Shown one piece after another: positions 33,000 to 45,042 of a DNA stretch of 64,000 nt. Position numbers and translations under genes: made by a program. This DNA comes from Corella eumyota. Lineage: Eukaryota > Chordata > Ascidiacea > Phlebobranchia > Corellidae. The DNA is taken from positions 10,886,990 to 10,950,989 of the forward strand of contig OY720102.1 of the NCBI GenBank assembly GCA_963082875.1, given 5' to 3'. The first letter of the stretch is position 1. Every line of letters begins with the position of its first letter. The notes beneath the pieces are model-generated. The model worked only from the letters and a program-made list of their open reading frames with translations. It searched no databases and was not told where the DNA came from.

Positions 33000-33135
33000 C
33001 GCAATGTAACTGTAACTAACGTCAGTCTAGCAAACTAGCTGATCTTGTAAAGTAACTTTTAATCAAACCGTGTGAGTGTTTTTCCGTATAACAATAAAAG
33101 TATTACTGTTAACGTCGTGTCGTTTATAAATAGAA
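33000..33135 (+). repeat. Inverted repeat R3, left arm
   Basis: About 135 bases that match the reverse complement of 40305-40440 (shared TAGCTGATCTTGTAA-GTAACTTTTAATCAAAC, CAATAAAAGTATTACTGTTA and GTCGTTTATAA). With R1 copies placed outside both arms (32703 and, inverted, 42017), this suggests the long ends of a 9.4-kb element or a foldback structure. Confidence 0.6.
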
Positions 33136-33604
33136 CTTAAGAATGCCAATAATTACACAATTTGTTTGTCAAATTTATTGCCTTATTCAAATGAAATGGA
33201 TAAATAATAAGTAGTTTGTTAAAACGTTAAATAAAGAAAACAATATTAACTTTACTGTAAGTTCTACAACAGAGAATGGGAGCACGTGTTTTCTACAACT
33301 AAGAAATGAAAAAAATGTGTTTGGTTTAGTAACTAACGCTTTTTTACTTGAAGCATCTGTGGTGCGTTTGACGTCATTAATTGGAAAATTAGAAACGTGC
33401 AATTAAAGAATGTAGAACAACACATATAAATGTAAATTATTACGATTAATTTAGTGAACACCACAAACTCGTAAAGTTACGTAACGCAACGTTACCTGTC
33501 GTGTGAACAGGAGTTAAGTTAAACATTTTGCACTACCCAGTGTTGAAAAGAATTAAAAAAATTTTTAATAAATATTAAGTCGGCAAGATTTTTTTAACTA
33601 ATTT

Positions 33605-33865
33605 TTTATTTATTTAATATTGTCCATTTTTATTTTAATATAATACGTATTTCGTATATTTTTAAATTTACATTCTAAAATAGCGTAAATTGACATAATA
33701 AAAGGCAAAGTAGCATAACAGATTTTTTTATTATAAGCAAATGTTAAGTTTAAAACAAAAAAACGTGGGGGAAATAATGGTGCAAGTTATGTAGCAACTG
33801 ACAATTCATTTAAAAGAAAAAATATAAAAAAAACAACTTACTGATCTTTTTGTTCATCAACGTTT
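33605..33865 (+). repeat. Dispersed repeat R2, copy 1
   Basis: About 260 bases recurring in the same orientation at 59878-60128. Shared stretches include GGCAAAGTAGCATAACAGAT or its near match, and GGAAATAATGGTGCAAGTTATGTA. The copies are diverged by eye by 10 to 20 percent. No coding content. The right edge touches the second 20-bp minisatellite. Confidence 0.75.
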
Positions 33866-33995
33866 GTGATCTTATTCCGTTAGTTATGATCTTTTTCCGT
33901 CGGTTGTGATCTTGTTCCGTTGGCTTTGATCTTATTTCGTCGATTGCAATCTTATTCCGTTGGTTGTGATTCTATTCTGTCGATTACGATCTTAA
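33866..33995 (+). repeat. 20-bp minisatellite, locus 2
   Basis: Six to seven copies of GATCTTATTCCGTTGGTTGT and variants, same orientation and unit as at 18796-19068 but more diverged. Confidence 0.85.
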
Positions 33996-34270
33996 TCTTT
34001 TAAAACTATTACTGAAAACCAGATTTTATTCCGATAAAGTATTTTTTCTTCATACATCCATTTGTCAAACCATCAAAATCGGTATATTATATTAATATCT
34101 AGTAGGTTATGTTAAGTGAAGGGTCACTTTACGTCATGTGTAATATTCCTAAAAAAAAAATTTAATCTGGTAATTTGAGCTTAGTCCTTTTGTGGTCATA
34201 TTACTTGCATGAGTTTCCTACGCACCCCCCTACAGACCTTAATTCAGAAGTTTTTAAGTATTGCTAACCG
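33996..34270. other. No supported feature
   Basis: AT-rich spacer. Confidence 0.35.
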
Positions 34271-34272
34271 AA

Positions 34273-35650
34273 TTAAAAAATTCTAAATGTTTGTCTGGTC
34301 GAATTGTAGTGTGATTTTTTTAGCTGCTGGCCTGCTCTCAGAAATGAAATTACTAATAAATTTAGTATATTAATAAAATTGCAAGTATTAATATTTTTGC
34401 AGTTGCATTCTTGACAGTTATCTGGTTCATTTTTTGCTATAAAATAATTAAAAATATAACTTGATAATTTACTTTCCTTAATTGTAGGGTTGTTCGGAAT
34501 TAACATTACATTAAGTGTTATTTGACATGAAATTTCTGTATCAAAACCGATTAAATTTAACAAGTCACAAAAATCACTACTTTTAAAAAAAAATTCATTT
34601 GCGTCGTGTTGGTTTCCGAAATTTTTTTTACGGTTTTTAAATAAAATTGTGTTTCAACGTGATCGTTTAAACTAATTGTATGAATTAATTAAAAAATATC
34701 AACCCAATCTGAATTTATGTTATTTATCATGAAAATGGTTGAACTACGGACATTAAAGCATGCATAACTGAATTAAACCAACATATGTTGCCACTGTTTA
34801 ATAAGCCTGTAAATGCAAATGTGCACTTGATACAATAGCTTGTATGCTAGAATTACAGTTTGTTGCAATTTTAAACAAAGTAAAAACCACCTAACAATGT
34901 ATAAATCTAAACCCAAAAAAAAACATTTTTAATTTTTGTATTTTCGCATAAAATGTCTGCTGTAAGATAGACACAAGCTCCGGAATCGTAACCATTTCGC
35001 TGCATATAATAAGCTGCGAAAAACTTACTTTATCGGTAAAACCGAAGTCGTTAAGCAAAAGTATCATGTTGGTCTTAATAAGATTGATAAGTAAAATATT
35101 ACTTCCATTCGCCGTGTTATACAAAGTTACTTTTTAAAACCTTGACTTTTAAAAAACGCGATTAACAAAAAATAATTTTTCCACAGTTTTGGAAAAATGA
35201 CGTTATTTCTAAGCTGGCCATCTTCCTGCAAAATGCTTTTAAATCAACGTCCATAGTTCAAATTTACAATTGCCCTCTACAATTTCATAAGTTACGTCCG
35301 ATCGTAGTAAATTGTTCTCAATTTTTGTCTGAACTTTTACTAATGAAAAAATGATTTCCCCAGATTCACTCTCAAAATGCGTATTAACTAAATCCGAAGT
35401 ATTTCTACAACTTGTCATAATAATTATGCTTTCCATTACATTATCCAAATGTTTTTTTAAAAGTCAATGAAGAAAGTAATGATATCCAATACATAACGCA
35501 AAGACGCGTCGCCGAACTTTTATACTGTTTAATTACATTCGCAGCACGCATGACTTCAAACAATTTTGAACTAGTTTCCTTTAACAATACGCCAACACAA
35601 ATGATAATATCCAACTTTATTTTATCTATAAAACGATTTAAGAACCGCAT
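34273..35650 (-). other. Possible relic exons of unknown gene
   Basis: Minus-strand frames at 35441-35650, 35239-35448, 34891-35124 and 34273-34563 have a mixed amino-acid make-up (for example HFESESGEIIFSLVKVQTKI and RSDVTYEIVEGNCKFELW; CQECNCKNINTC) that looks less random than the surrounding frames. The first two overlap by eight bases in different frames. No family motif and no convincing splice chain could be found. They may be an old transposon gene inside the R1/R3-bounded region, or chance. Confidence 0.2.
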
Positions 35651-36369
35651 TCAACATAGCCATACTTCCCAATCATAACCATAACAGGCATCTTAGAATT
35701 ATTGCAAAATTTAAGCTGTCAAATAAAAATGTATTGCTTACTCGGCTTTGAGATTGCGTGATGTTTACTTGCAACTGAAAGTGCATTTTTTGAAATTTCG
35801 AGGTAGCGCTCGGTTTCAGTTAATCGCCTGTTTAAATGGCGTTTTGGTTGCGCCGCGGTGCGACAAGTCTTGTCCCCGAATTCCACAAACGCGTCTACTC
35901 TTTATACATGATGTTTTATGCGATCGTTTTCCACAAACCTTAACATTCCCAACTACCTCTTTGATCGTAGTGTTTAGTGTAACTGTGGTTTGTACTTTAC
36001 AACCACAACATTTCGCTTGCGCGCAAAAGGTAATAACACATATTTTTTCGTAACTAAGTCAAAGATTTAATGTTTAAAACATTACCAACCCTTTTCAAAT
36101 AATTAGTACGAATGCATGGTACGAAATTACAACATGCTTATATATAAGATTTTCAAAATGTATTTCAGCACGGTTGTGAATAAATTTTTCCATTGGGCAT
36201 AAATTATATAAAGATGACTTAATGGTAACATCACTATTTCGATAACTTTTGTTTGTCTTGTTTTTAATTGGCTCTGCCATGTAGGCTATCAGGCTCTCCA
36301 AAGTACCATTTGACAAAAAAAAAACTATTGATAATGTCCCTATTATCAATAGTTATTTAAGTAAAAATA
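35651..36369. other. No firm feature
   Basis: A plus frame at 35748-36053 ends at a possible donor (CAAAAG/GTAATA), and a minus frame lies at 36095-36349. Neither shows a recognisable domain. Confidence 0.25.
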
Positions 36370-36600
36370 TTATAATTGATTGTCAAAAACTCTTAGTCGC
36401 CTGAAACTGTTTTTGGGGTCAAATTATTATCGTTTATCGTCGAAAACTCTTAAGTCGCCTGAAACTGTTTTTTTCGAATTATTATCGTTTAAAATTTAAA
36501 ACTCCTTAAGTTGTCTGAAACGGGTTTTGGAGTGGAAATATCATTCTCTTTTATAATTGTAAAGTTAAAGTTGCTCGAAGGAGTTTTTGGGGTTTCTAAA
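36370..36600 (+). repeat. Tandem repeat, about 60 bp, three to four units
   Basis: Units carry AAAACTCTTAAGTCGCCTGAAACTG then TTTTTGGGGTC and AATTATTATCGTTT. Later units are diverged (TTAAGTTGTCTGAAACGGG, then TTAAAGTTGCTCGAAGG). Confidence 0.7.
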
Positions 36601-39250
36601 TTTTTTGGGGTTACTAAAAAATACGGCAAAATATTATGTTACGTTCGTTTTTTTGCAAAAAAATTTTAAAAAAAGGAAAAAATAAGGTAATTTATCTATG
36701 TCTGCCAGCATATGATATTACGACGATGGCGTCGTGCGTCACGTGACTCGCGAACGTTGGGACTTTCCCTATTTACAAACATTTACCTTTAAATCCCGAA
36801 ATCTTAAAAACTACTTGACCAATTTTTTAAATAATGGTATCCTCGTGCAAGTTGGAAAAATTCCAACATAATTAAAAAACAAACTTTGCGACCGAACCTC
36901 TTTAAAAATTACGTTAATTTTCTTTCTGTTTGCAGATAGTGTCGTACCGCTTTAAAGCATGGTGGATTGATTGCCTAAAAATACGGACCTAGCTTAGTTT
37001 GACTAAAGATCTTTCTGCAAAAAAGATAATATAAATAGGTATATGTCATCAAATGACGTGCGTTTTAATTTTTATTTTAAATTAAAATAAACAGTTAACA
37101 AACCAACTACACGATAACTTTTACAGAACTTTACATTAGAAGAGTGGTTAAAAAAATATTTCATACGATCGTTGCGTTTTGGATTGAAGGAAACATTGCG
37201 TAAAAAAAGAAGTTATGCTTAACTACAATACATATTACCTTAAGTACTAATAAGCGAACTTTACTTTTTTATTTATATTGTTACTTATTTATTTTAATCC
37301 GATTAAACGCGTAAAACAATTGCGTAATTCGAAAATTTTTTTGTGCAAAAATCATTTAAAAATGAGGCTGTGTGCAGTTTTCAAAAAAAATTGAGATTTT
37401 AGATGACGTAATGGTAATGTAGTTTTTTGGTTTAGTAAATCTACCAATGGTTAAGGTGAATTTGATAATGTATTTTAAAATTTTAGCTCGTTCGCTGTTT
37501 TGTGTGACGTGTTAAATCCTTCAAAGACGTACGTTATTTTAATTCGCGCGTTCTTTGTTGCTTTTAAAGGTGGTGTTTTCGCCTAAGTTTATTTTCCTAA
37601 AATAAATGCATTTGCTTGAAACCGGTTTCTTGGTTTTATTAATTTCTGTTTTATATTGCTCTACGAAATAATCCACTTGGGAGCCACGTTGACAACAAGT
37701 GTGTTTAGGTTTTCTAAAATGTTGCTCTATTATACCTTGCGTAAGGTTGAACAGTTCAGCATACTTTGAAACGTTAAATATGATCATCGTAACAGGATGT
37801 ATTTTGTTCAAAATTTTAATTACTAATACTAATTGAAATATTGTAGGTATTAAACTTCAAGTGATTTTTATAATCACAATGCAAAACTCATTATTAAAGT
37901 ACCTTATTAAATTTATTGATCGATATTTATTTAATTTTTATTTTCCCATCCGATATCGGTTGGTAAATCTATATGAAGTGTGTTTGTTTTTGTTTCAGTA
38001 TGTTAAAATGAACAACCAATTTTGACGAGTAAATTGGAATTAAAATGATATCCATAATATTGCCTAGTTCAAGCGTAGTTCGGAAAAATGCATTAGATAG
38101 CAGAAAAAAAGTATTGAAAACTTTTTTCAAAAAATTCAATGATTATAGCATGACCTAAACAATTGTGAACCAATGTTGTTTTTGAATCGTTCACAAGTGT
38201 TGTTCCAGTGACTATTTTTCAAAACCGAATATAATATTCAGCTTAATTTTTCCTGCGAAATGCTTTTAATTACAGCGTTCCCTTGCCATATTTCCAATTG
38301 AGTTATTGCACAGCTCAATGTTATCTAGAAGAAATTTTTTCAAAAAATTGTTGTTTGTAGCATTATGACAGCGCGTTACGTAACTCGCTACAGAAAGAGC
38401 AATTCTACTCACCTTAGGATTTCTAACCAAAGGAGTGTATTTGATAATCTATTTTTCAGTGGTTGTACCGAATAATACTACCAGTGGTGTCAAAATAAAT
38501 AACATCCCTGGTTAAGTCAATGATAGCATGAAATAGTAGCATTTATGTTTTAAAGCTTGAACAAACTTTTTATTTAAATGTATTTCATGTAGAAAGATCA
38601 AAATTTTAAGTCTGGCTAGCCCTTAGTAATTGTTTACAAGTAAGCAGCACAAGTTGTTTATATTGTGATGCTTTCTTTGCATAAATGTAAATACATGTTT
38701 CTTATAAAGTTAAACAAATAGTTTAATAAAACATAGAAACAAGTTATATCTAGTAAGTTGATGTTACTGCAGTATTTTTGTTCAAAAGTCTGACAGTAAG
38801 AGGCAGGCAATTAAACTGAAAAAACTAAACAATTTGCAGCCTAAACGGACCTAAAAAATTTTCTAATAGGGTTTATGATAGGTTTTATGATATTTATACT
38901 TTACATTTATTTTATTTTTGCAATATTGTCGATTTTTATTCACTAAAACAAATTTTACAGGCAAAAAACGGACAGTTTCGTATTTTCAATGCTTCTTTTG
39001 GGCATGGTCTCGATTTACATGGTTGGCTTCACTTTTTAGCGTTAAATTTTGTGAAGTTGGCCATCTAGTGTTTATTATATAGTATTAGTTCTACCATGTT
39101 TACGCTACTTTTTTCGAAAGTTTTGGCATATTTTGTGGCCAAAATAGGCGCTATTTTTTAATATTCTTGTTTATTTATTATATTAAAAATTGTGACAAAA
39201 AATTAAAATTTTTGTAAAAAATAGTATTTATCAAAAATTTATTAAAAAAA
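36601..39250. other. Long non-coding stretch
   Basis: No gene is supported. A minus frame at 37539-37811 (90 codons) has a less AT-biased make-up but no motif. The rest reads as AT-rich intergenic DNA. Confidence 0.4.
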
Positions 39251-39271
39251 AGGTTGTGGGTTTTAGCCCTA

Positions 39272-39290
39272 TAGACGAGCCGCCACTAAA
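39272..39290 (-). repeat. hAT-like terminus
   Basis: On minus: TTAGTGGCGGCTCGTCTAT, followed by AGGGCTAAAACCC. It resembles the CAGTGGCGGCTCGT ends at 39690-39710 and 59005-59022. Confidence 0.35.
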
Positions 39291-39689
39291 TACTTTTACC
39301 TAAGACTTTTTATTTTAAGCTTTTCTAAGGGTAGGTTTGCAAATTTTGTTTCTAATGAAAAAATTAACTTTGTTCATTTTCAAATAGTCATAAAATTGTA
39401 ATATATAAAATGCCCCTTAGCAAATTGTAGGTACATTAATTTTGACCTGGACCATACTTACCCTATTAATACGTCACACGGGTTCGTTGTTAAGGCCAGT
39501 TTATAAGGTTTGATTGACGTAATAAAAATTTGACGTACGTATTAAACGAGATTAATTCGGTTGCTGATAGATAACATTTGACCGCTTTGACAATATTTTT
39601 AATAAGATACGGCATATTGAACATAAAATATTTAGAAACACATAAATTAAATAAAAGTAAATAACCGGGGCTAAGCCTTGATTGCCCCA

Positions 39690-39710
39690 TTAGACGAACC
39701 GCCACTGCTT
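39690..39710 (-). repeat. hAT-like terminus
   Basis: On minus: AGCAGTGGCGGTTCGTCTAA, then TGGGGCAATCAAGGC. Both this and the similar end at 39272 point the same way, so they are ends of two insertions or of a deletion derivative of about 420 bases. Confidence 0.35.
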
Positions 39711-40304
39711 AAAACATTAATACCGAACTGCTTTGTAAGAAAACCACGTGCTCTTACAGAAATTAACAAGTGGTGAGCCACGGAAGTGGGCCAGTTTTTA
39801 CTCTACACTTAAAAAACCCTATTACACAAGAAGATATGAGAGACTGTCGTGATTTGTTGTGCCTACAATGAGGGTTTATGTTGTCCCGAATAATCTAAAA
39901 CAAAGTTGTTGTTACGTTTTCTACAGAATGTAGGTTTTGGCGTTTTTTTATTATTGCGCTATAAAACGTTTATTTTCTGCGCTTTGTTAAAATGGCGTTA
40001 TAGCCTTAGGTAGTTGCTAGTTATATTTTATTTGTGAGCGCATGACAAACCAATTACGTAACACTTTTATAAAGGTTTTATTTTATATCGGAAGGTTAAA
40101 AATATTTGGTTTGCGTATTCGAGGTTAATTATAGTACTCTACAACTATATTATTAACCGGGAAATCACCATTTGTAGAGATGCATTAATTTATTGTTGTA
40201 CTCATTTTGTTGTTTATTTGGTTTAATTGTTTAATTTGATTTAACTCCGTTGACCGAATTCATTTTTATTATAATTATCTCTTTTGGTATTTTGTTTAAG
40301 TTTA
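39711..40304. other. No supported feature
   Basis: AT-rich sequence with no recognisable gene. Confidence 0.4.
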
Positions 40305-40440
40305 TTTATAAACGACAAGACGGTAACAGTAATACTTTTATTGTAATACTACAGCAAAACACCTAAACAGTTTGATTAAAAGTTACGTTACAAGATCAGC
40401 TACATTGCCAGGCTGACGTTACGGTTACGAATGCAAAAAA
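40305..40440 (-). repeat. Inverted repeat R3, right arm
   Basis: Reverse complement match of 33000-33135, with scattered substitutions. Repeat R4 (40438-40500) follows directly. Confidence 0.6.
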
Positions 40441-40500
40441 AGTTCGTTCGTTGTAAAGCCGTTGGCCTTTTACGTACAGGTTACGTGACTGATTCTCGTT
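40438..40500 (+). repeat. Dispersed repeat R4, copy 2
   Basis: It matches 2111-2175: GTTCGTTCGTTGTAAAGCC, TACGTACAGGTTACGTG and GATTCTCG. Confidence 0.65.
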
Positions 40501-41009
40501 ACAATTGATTCTACAAGTTATAGCCTTGTGAGCAAATAATTTTAACAAAAATGTCCCCACACAGTCTTTTAATTTCTTGACAATTTAGGGATCCACATTT
40601 CCGATTTTGTAGATAATTTAAAAATAATTTTTGAGCTTTTATCTGTTTTTATAATAATTCTTTCAGAAAAAGCACATTCAGCAAGTGCTCTACGGGATCC
40701 ATCTTGATCTAGTTTTTCCATTTTTTTGGTCGTTTTACGTAAAACCATTACTTGACAAATTTTAAAAGTTTAGAAACAAAATACTTACAAAACAATTCTT
40801 CATACTCCATATACAAAAAACAAATAAAATTTTTTAACGTTGTAAAATTAAAGTGACTGGTAGAATTCTGGCCTACCTTACATATATTTTCATAAAAAAG
40901 GGTTATAAAAAAAGACTTTATTTGGAATTTTTGAAAAAACACACTCTATTGGGTTTAGCAAACAAATTATTCATGTAATCTTTTTGTGCTGCAAAACTAG
41001 TTTTAAGTT
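40501..41009. other. Possible exon relic, otherwise nothing
   Basis: On minus near 40640-40735 one frame reads MEKLDQDGSRRALAECAFSE, which looks like coding sequence but could not be assigned. The rest is AT-rich. Confidence 0.25.
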
Positions 41010-41860
41010 TATTAATGGTTGCAATCGTTGTGGTTGATGTCATAGGAATAACCTCGGGCCATTTCGAGTATGCATCTTAAATAACAAAAAACAAAATCAA
41101 GCAAAATCAACATGTAAACAGCGGCGAGCGGGCGCATTTTGTGTTTGTAAACAATTGCTTGCCAAACCTTTAATATCCTTATCGATAATTGGCTACCAGA
41201 CATAACTTCTGGCCTATGATTTCATTTTAACTATGCCTAAATGCCCTTTTGTGCGGTTGATCTAATATATAATTTTTAAGCTTTTTCAGGTATTATGATC
41301 CTAGGACCCCATATTAAACATCCCTGATGAAAAGCTAACTCGTTACGAAAATTTTAAAGTGATCTTTATCAACATAGTTCAAATTTCCTGTTATAACAGA
41401 CGTATATACACGTGATAATATCGGGTCATAGTGTGTGGCCCTACGCACGTCTCTTGCAAGTACTGAATGGGAATTTAGTGTGTTTGTGTAGTTATCTCTG
41501 CTTGGTGCAATGGCAATCTGGATAGCGCGTCAACATTTGCGTGCAATTTCGTATTACGATATTGTATAGAATACGTATGTCCAGATAAAAATAATGCATA
41601 GCGCTGCAGCCGGACTGCTGTCATCATGGTTGCACCTTTTTTGGGTGAATAATATATGTTAATGTTTCGTGATCTGGTATAATTGTAAAATGACGACCAA
41701 ATAGATACAAATGTAATTTCTTTATAGCCCACACGATAGCCAGCGCTTCTATATCGAGTTGAGCATAATTTTGTTCGGCTTGGTTTAGTGATCTGGATAT
41801 AAGTGCAATTGAAAATACGCCGAAGCTTGTCAGCAATTAAATAAAAATTCCATTTCAAAT
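41010..41860 (-). mobile_element. Ty3/Gypsy-type LTR retrotransposon pol relic
   Basis: A minus-strand fragment of pol from an LTR retrotransposon of the Ty3/Gypsy family. The parts seen in order are RNase H, with motifs such as NYAQLDIEALAIVWAIKKLH and HANVDALSRLPL, and the beginning of integrase with GHLGIVKMKS and YVW-PIIDKDI. Gag, protease, most of reverse transcriptase and both LTRs were not found. It is old and broken, with many interruptions. It lies inside the region bounded by the R1 copies. Confidence 0.75.
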
Positions 41861-42016
41861 TAACATTAAAAACTGTTTGTTTATAAAATTAAAAGTTAGC
41901 TTATGTGGATTTATCTAAAATAAGCTACACCTCCAAAAACCAATGAACACTTTAACTAACTTGCCCCAGTCATTTTTATTAAAATATATTGGTTATATAA
42001 TGGTTTTTAAAGGTGA

Positions 42017-42112
42017 GAGTCTGACTTAATCAACCTGACCAAAATATCGTACGTGATCGGCTGTTGGTAATATCTGTTGCGTAACAGTAATCTCTGTTCC
42101 GTAACACAAAAA
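42017..42112 (-). repeat. Dispersed repeat R1, copy 3 (inverted)
   Basis: Reverse complement of the core of R1, from GTTACGGAACAGAG to GGTTGATTAAG. It faces copy 2 at 32703 across 9.3 kb, as expected for the two ends of one element. Confidence 0.7.
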
Positions 42113-42271
42113 TATTCAGACATTTTTCCACAGCCTTTTTGTGGAAGGATTTTTATTAACCATATTATAAAAAGTTATGGTTTAGCTCATTAGACCATTT
42201 TTAAAATAAAAAAATTTAAAATCTGTTATTGTGTTTTAGATATTTTAAAAACTGCAAAGTCTTAATTTAGA

Positions 42272-42543
42272 AATGGTTTAGAAAAAAAGTTATTGAAATT
42301 TTAAAAGACTGCTTAATTGAAAAGATTGAGGACCATTTTTTAATTAAAAATTCCCCAATAAATCCATGTAATGGAGATTTATATTTGTTTAAATGTGACG
42401 AAGACAGCGTTAGAGATTTTCTTTGTGATTCTTTTAACTGGTTAAACGGTGGAAAGCGCATTGTTGGTATTCCAGGTGTCATAAAAAAGAGGGTATTTAA
42501 AAAATCCCCTGAAAAAAATTTTGTACACACTATCGAAAACGGA
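42272..42543 (+). pseudogene. Orphan exon of an uncharacterised protein family
   Basis: After an acceptor-like TTAATTTAG the frame is open for 90 codons to TAA. It reads WFRKKVIEILKDCLIEKIED, then NGDLYLFKCDEDSVRDF, DSFNWLNGGKRIVG and VIKKRVFKKSPEKNF. The pattern (D-Y-F/Y-C, NW-NGG, K-F) looks like a domain of animal repeat-associated proteins of unknown function, from memory only. No neighbouring exon was found, so it is probably an isolated fragment. It starts 160 bases after the inverted R1 copy. Confidence 0.4.
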
Positions 42544-43747
42544 TAAAATTATTATTTATTACGTTATGTTTGGTGATAAGAATATTTTCGATCCTCACAT
42601 GGCAATAGTAAAAATCCAAACAAGATCATCAGAAAATTAAGGAAGAAATGACCTCATAATATGGTTGTGTAGATTATGTAATGACCGAAATTAAAATAAG
42701 TAGAAGTCAGCATGTCGTTAACCTATTCATTACAACGCACAGATATTAATGGCAATAAAGCAATCAAATAACTTAACTAGGAGTGGCCATTTCTTATGAA
42801 TGAACGTTTCCTATGTCTGCACTATTCTTAATTGACGACAAGGGAGCGATGTTTTAAATGCAGATAATATAGTAATAAGAAAGTTATTTGTTTTTTAGGT
42901 TTACTTTTGTTTTTGTATATATTTATGAAATTTTAGTAATATGCATTGTTTGTTGTTTTTTAGTAAATATTGGTTGAATGTTTGTTTACAAACTTATAAG
43001 TTATTGAATAGCCATAAAAACATTTGTGCAAAGTGGAACTACCTTTTTTACAAACGTTTTTATAATAGTTTAATTTTTAGAAAAATCGTACGACTTTAAA
43101 ACAGCTTATAACCGCATCATAACGTATAGCTGACAAATATTTAACAAATATTAGGTGTCTTGCGCAAACTGTTAACTTCGTATTGCAAAGAGCTATAACA
43201 GATGGAGAGCGCGTCGTTTGTGATAGTGCACGTGGATTAAAGAAAAATACTCGAGTCTTAGAGCTTGGGGCAAATAAGTGTGCAGAATTACCACATAATA
43301 AAACATTTCACGTTTGTCGCTATTTATCGATGCCCACTATTGAAACACTTTCTGATTTGATTAAATTTTGAGTAAATACAAAGATGAGTCGGTCACCTGG
43401 TCTTTTATGGCCTTGCTGTCCAATTGTTTCATGTCCGCACCAGGTTTTCGCTCGAAAGACTTTTTAGTACAGCGGGCGCTATTGCTAGCCCGCTTCGTAA
43501 CTGTATAACTCCCGAGTATATCGAAATCCTTTATTTCTTCATGTGAATTCACGTAAGCTTACGTAAAATTTTTGCAAAAAAAGTTTTCTTAATCTTTTAT
43601 TATTAGACTTTTTTATTGATATAAAGAGCACTACAAACCCAAATTCAGATTATTTGAAAACCCAATTACAGCTCTTAAACCGGTAAACTTAGTTCGAGTT
43701 TTCACCACACGTTGACCTTTGTGCGGCGCTTCGGCGCTCTGTGCCTT
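42544..43747. other. No firm feature
   Basis: A plus frame at 43183-43371 and a minus frame at 43361-43552 have fairly balanced composition but no motif. The rest is AT-rich. Confidence 0.3.
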
Positions 43748-43813
43748 CTGACACTCAATGACGCCACTATAGTACATACAGGGTTTAGGTATGTACTATA
43801 GTAGAGTCAGACG
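43748..43813. repeat. Palindrome with 14-bp perfect stem
   Basis: ACTATAGTACATAC (43766-43779) and GTATGTACTATAGT (43789-43802) pair perfectly around a 9-base loop AGGGTTTAG. Outside, TCTGACACTC and GAGTCAGACG extend the symmetry after a few unpaired bases. It could be the meeting point of two inverted element ends or a foldback element. It lies in a GC-richer patch (43700-43860). Confidence 0.75.
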
Positions 43814-44263
43814 TGAGCGAAACGCGTATAAATTCTACGGGGAATTTAGTGAAGCCATGCCGGTTTACCAAACTGCCGGTTAACTTATGCTTTTTACCAT
43901 CAGTTCGTATAATAAATATATAGAATAAAAAAAATTAAATACTGTATAAAATGTTCTATACTTTTAACGCATAACTTCTTAAAGGTGATGCGACCGAAAA
44001 AATATCTTTGAGCTAGAAACAGATATTTATTTAACCAACCTTTTGAAAGATCATTTACCAGAAAAATGGTAGCGCATACCATACTTGCATCAAGGTAACG
44101 TTAAATAAAAATGATTATGTAACACATCTAAAAGATTTTAAAAATGTTTTTTCTGATTACAGTGATGTACTCATTGACTGTATAAGACATTTAAACTTTT
44201 CTTGTAAATATTTTACAGAGAAAGAACAAGTGCTAGCCTGGAGCCAGCTCCATCCTTTCCTAA
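43814..44263. other. No supported feature
   Basis: AT-rich spacer without recognisable genes. Confidence 0.4.
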
Positions 44264-44518
44264 AGATCGGAGAGGTTACAGGCTAGGAAGCCTCTTTGGC
44301 CAGTTTCGAGGGTCTCCCTTTTTCCTAGAGACCCTATAATTGTGTCTGAGGACGAGGAGGAGCCACTGGTTAAAGAGGCAGCGACAGTGGTGGGCCTCCA
44401 CCAACAAGGCATGCCTCGTACTTCTACCCCCCGAACTTCAAATAGTATAAATTCGGTTAGACCAATAAGCCCCCTCCACATAATCTTTTCCCCGAACCCT
44501 TTTATTTGTATACTTTAA
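44264..44518 (+). pseudogene. Coding-like frame, unknown protein C-terminus
   Basis: Open for 84 codons and ending at TAA 44516. It reads PRDPIIVSEDEEEPLVKEAA and later MPRTSTPRTSNSINSVRPIS, an acidic patch followed by a Ser/Thr/Pro-rich tail. The GC content is well above the flanks. No start codon is near the left end, so it would be a last exon. The family was not recognised. Confidence 0.3.
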
Positions 44519-45042
44519 TTCCCTCCCCCCCTCCTCCTTAGTTATAACCCAGTATTTGTTCATGCATGTAGTTTTTAATAAATTCCTAAACAAATGTTTT
44601 GTGTGGTTGCTGTTAGTACTTACTCATAGAGCACTGTATAAATAAATTGTTCTGTTTCTTCATTATTTGCAAGAAAGGGTAAAGCCCTGCTGTTAAGTCT
44701 AATTATTATTAAAAGCTTAATACTTTATCTATTTAATATTTTTAAATAAATAATGTGTAGTGCATTTCTTTATTTACATATATCCATAGGCGCCGGGTTT
44801 TATTTTCGTACGGGGTGGCGGGTTTTCCGAAAAGTAATTTCCGGGGATTCCCCGTAAAGCGTTGCCTAACATTTATAAAACTTACGTAACGAAAATACTT
44901 GTGGTAAAAACATTATTTTAATAAAAGAAAACGAGTTGCATACACTTCTCTATAATTCAATTTATTGTAAAAATAACTAATTTTATTTTTAACCACAAGT
45001 TTAAACAGTATTAACACAAATATTTGCAAAAATACATGATTT
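44519..45042. other. Spacer with possible hAT end
   Basis: At about 44787-44800 CATAGGCGCCGGGTTTT stands 250 bases beyond the C-terminus of the minus-strand hAT gene and resembles the terminus of zf-MYM-type hAT elements. Nothing else was recognised. Confidence 0.3.
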
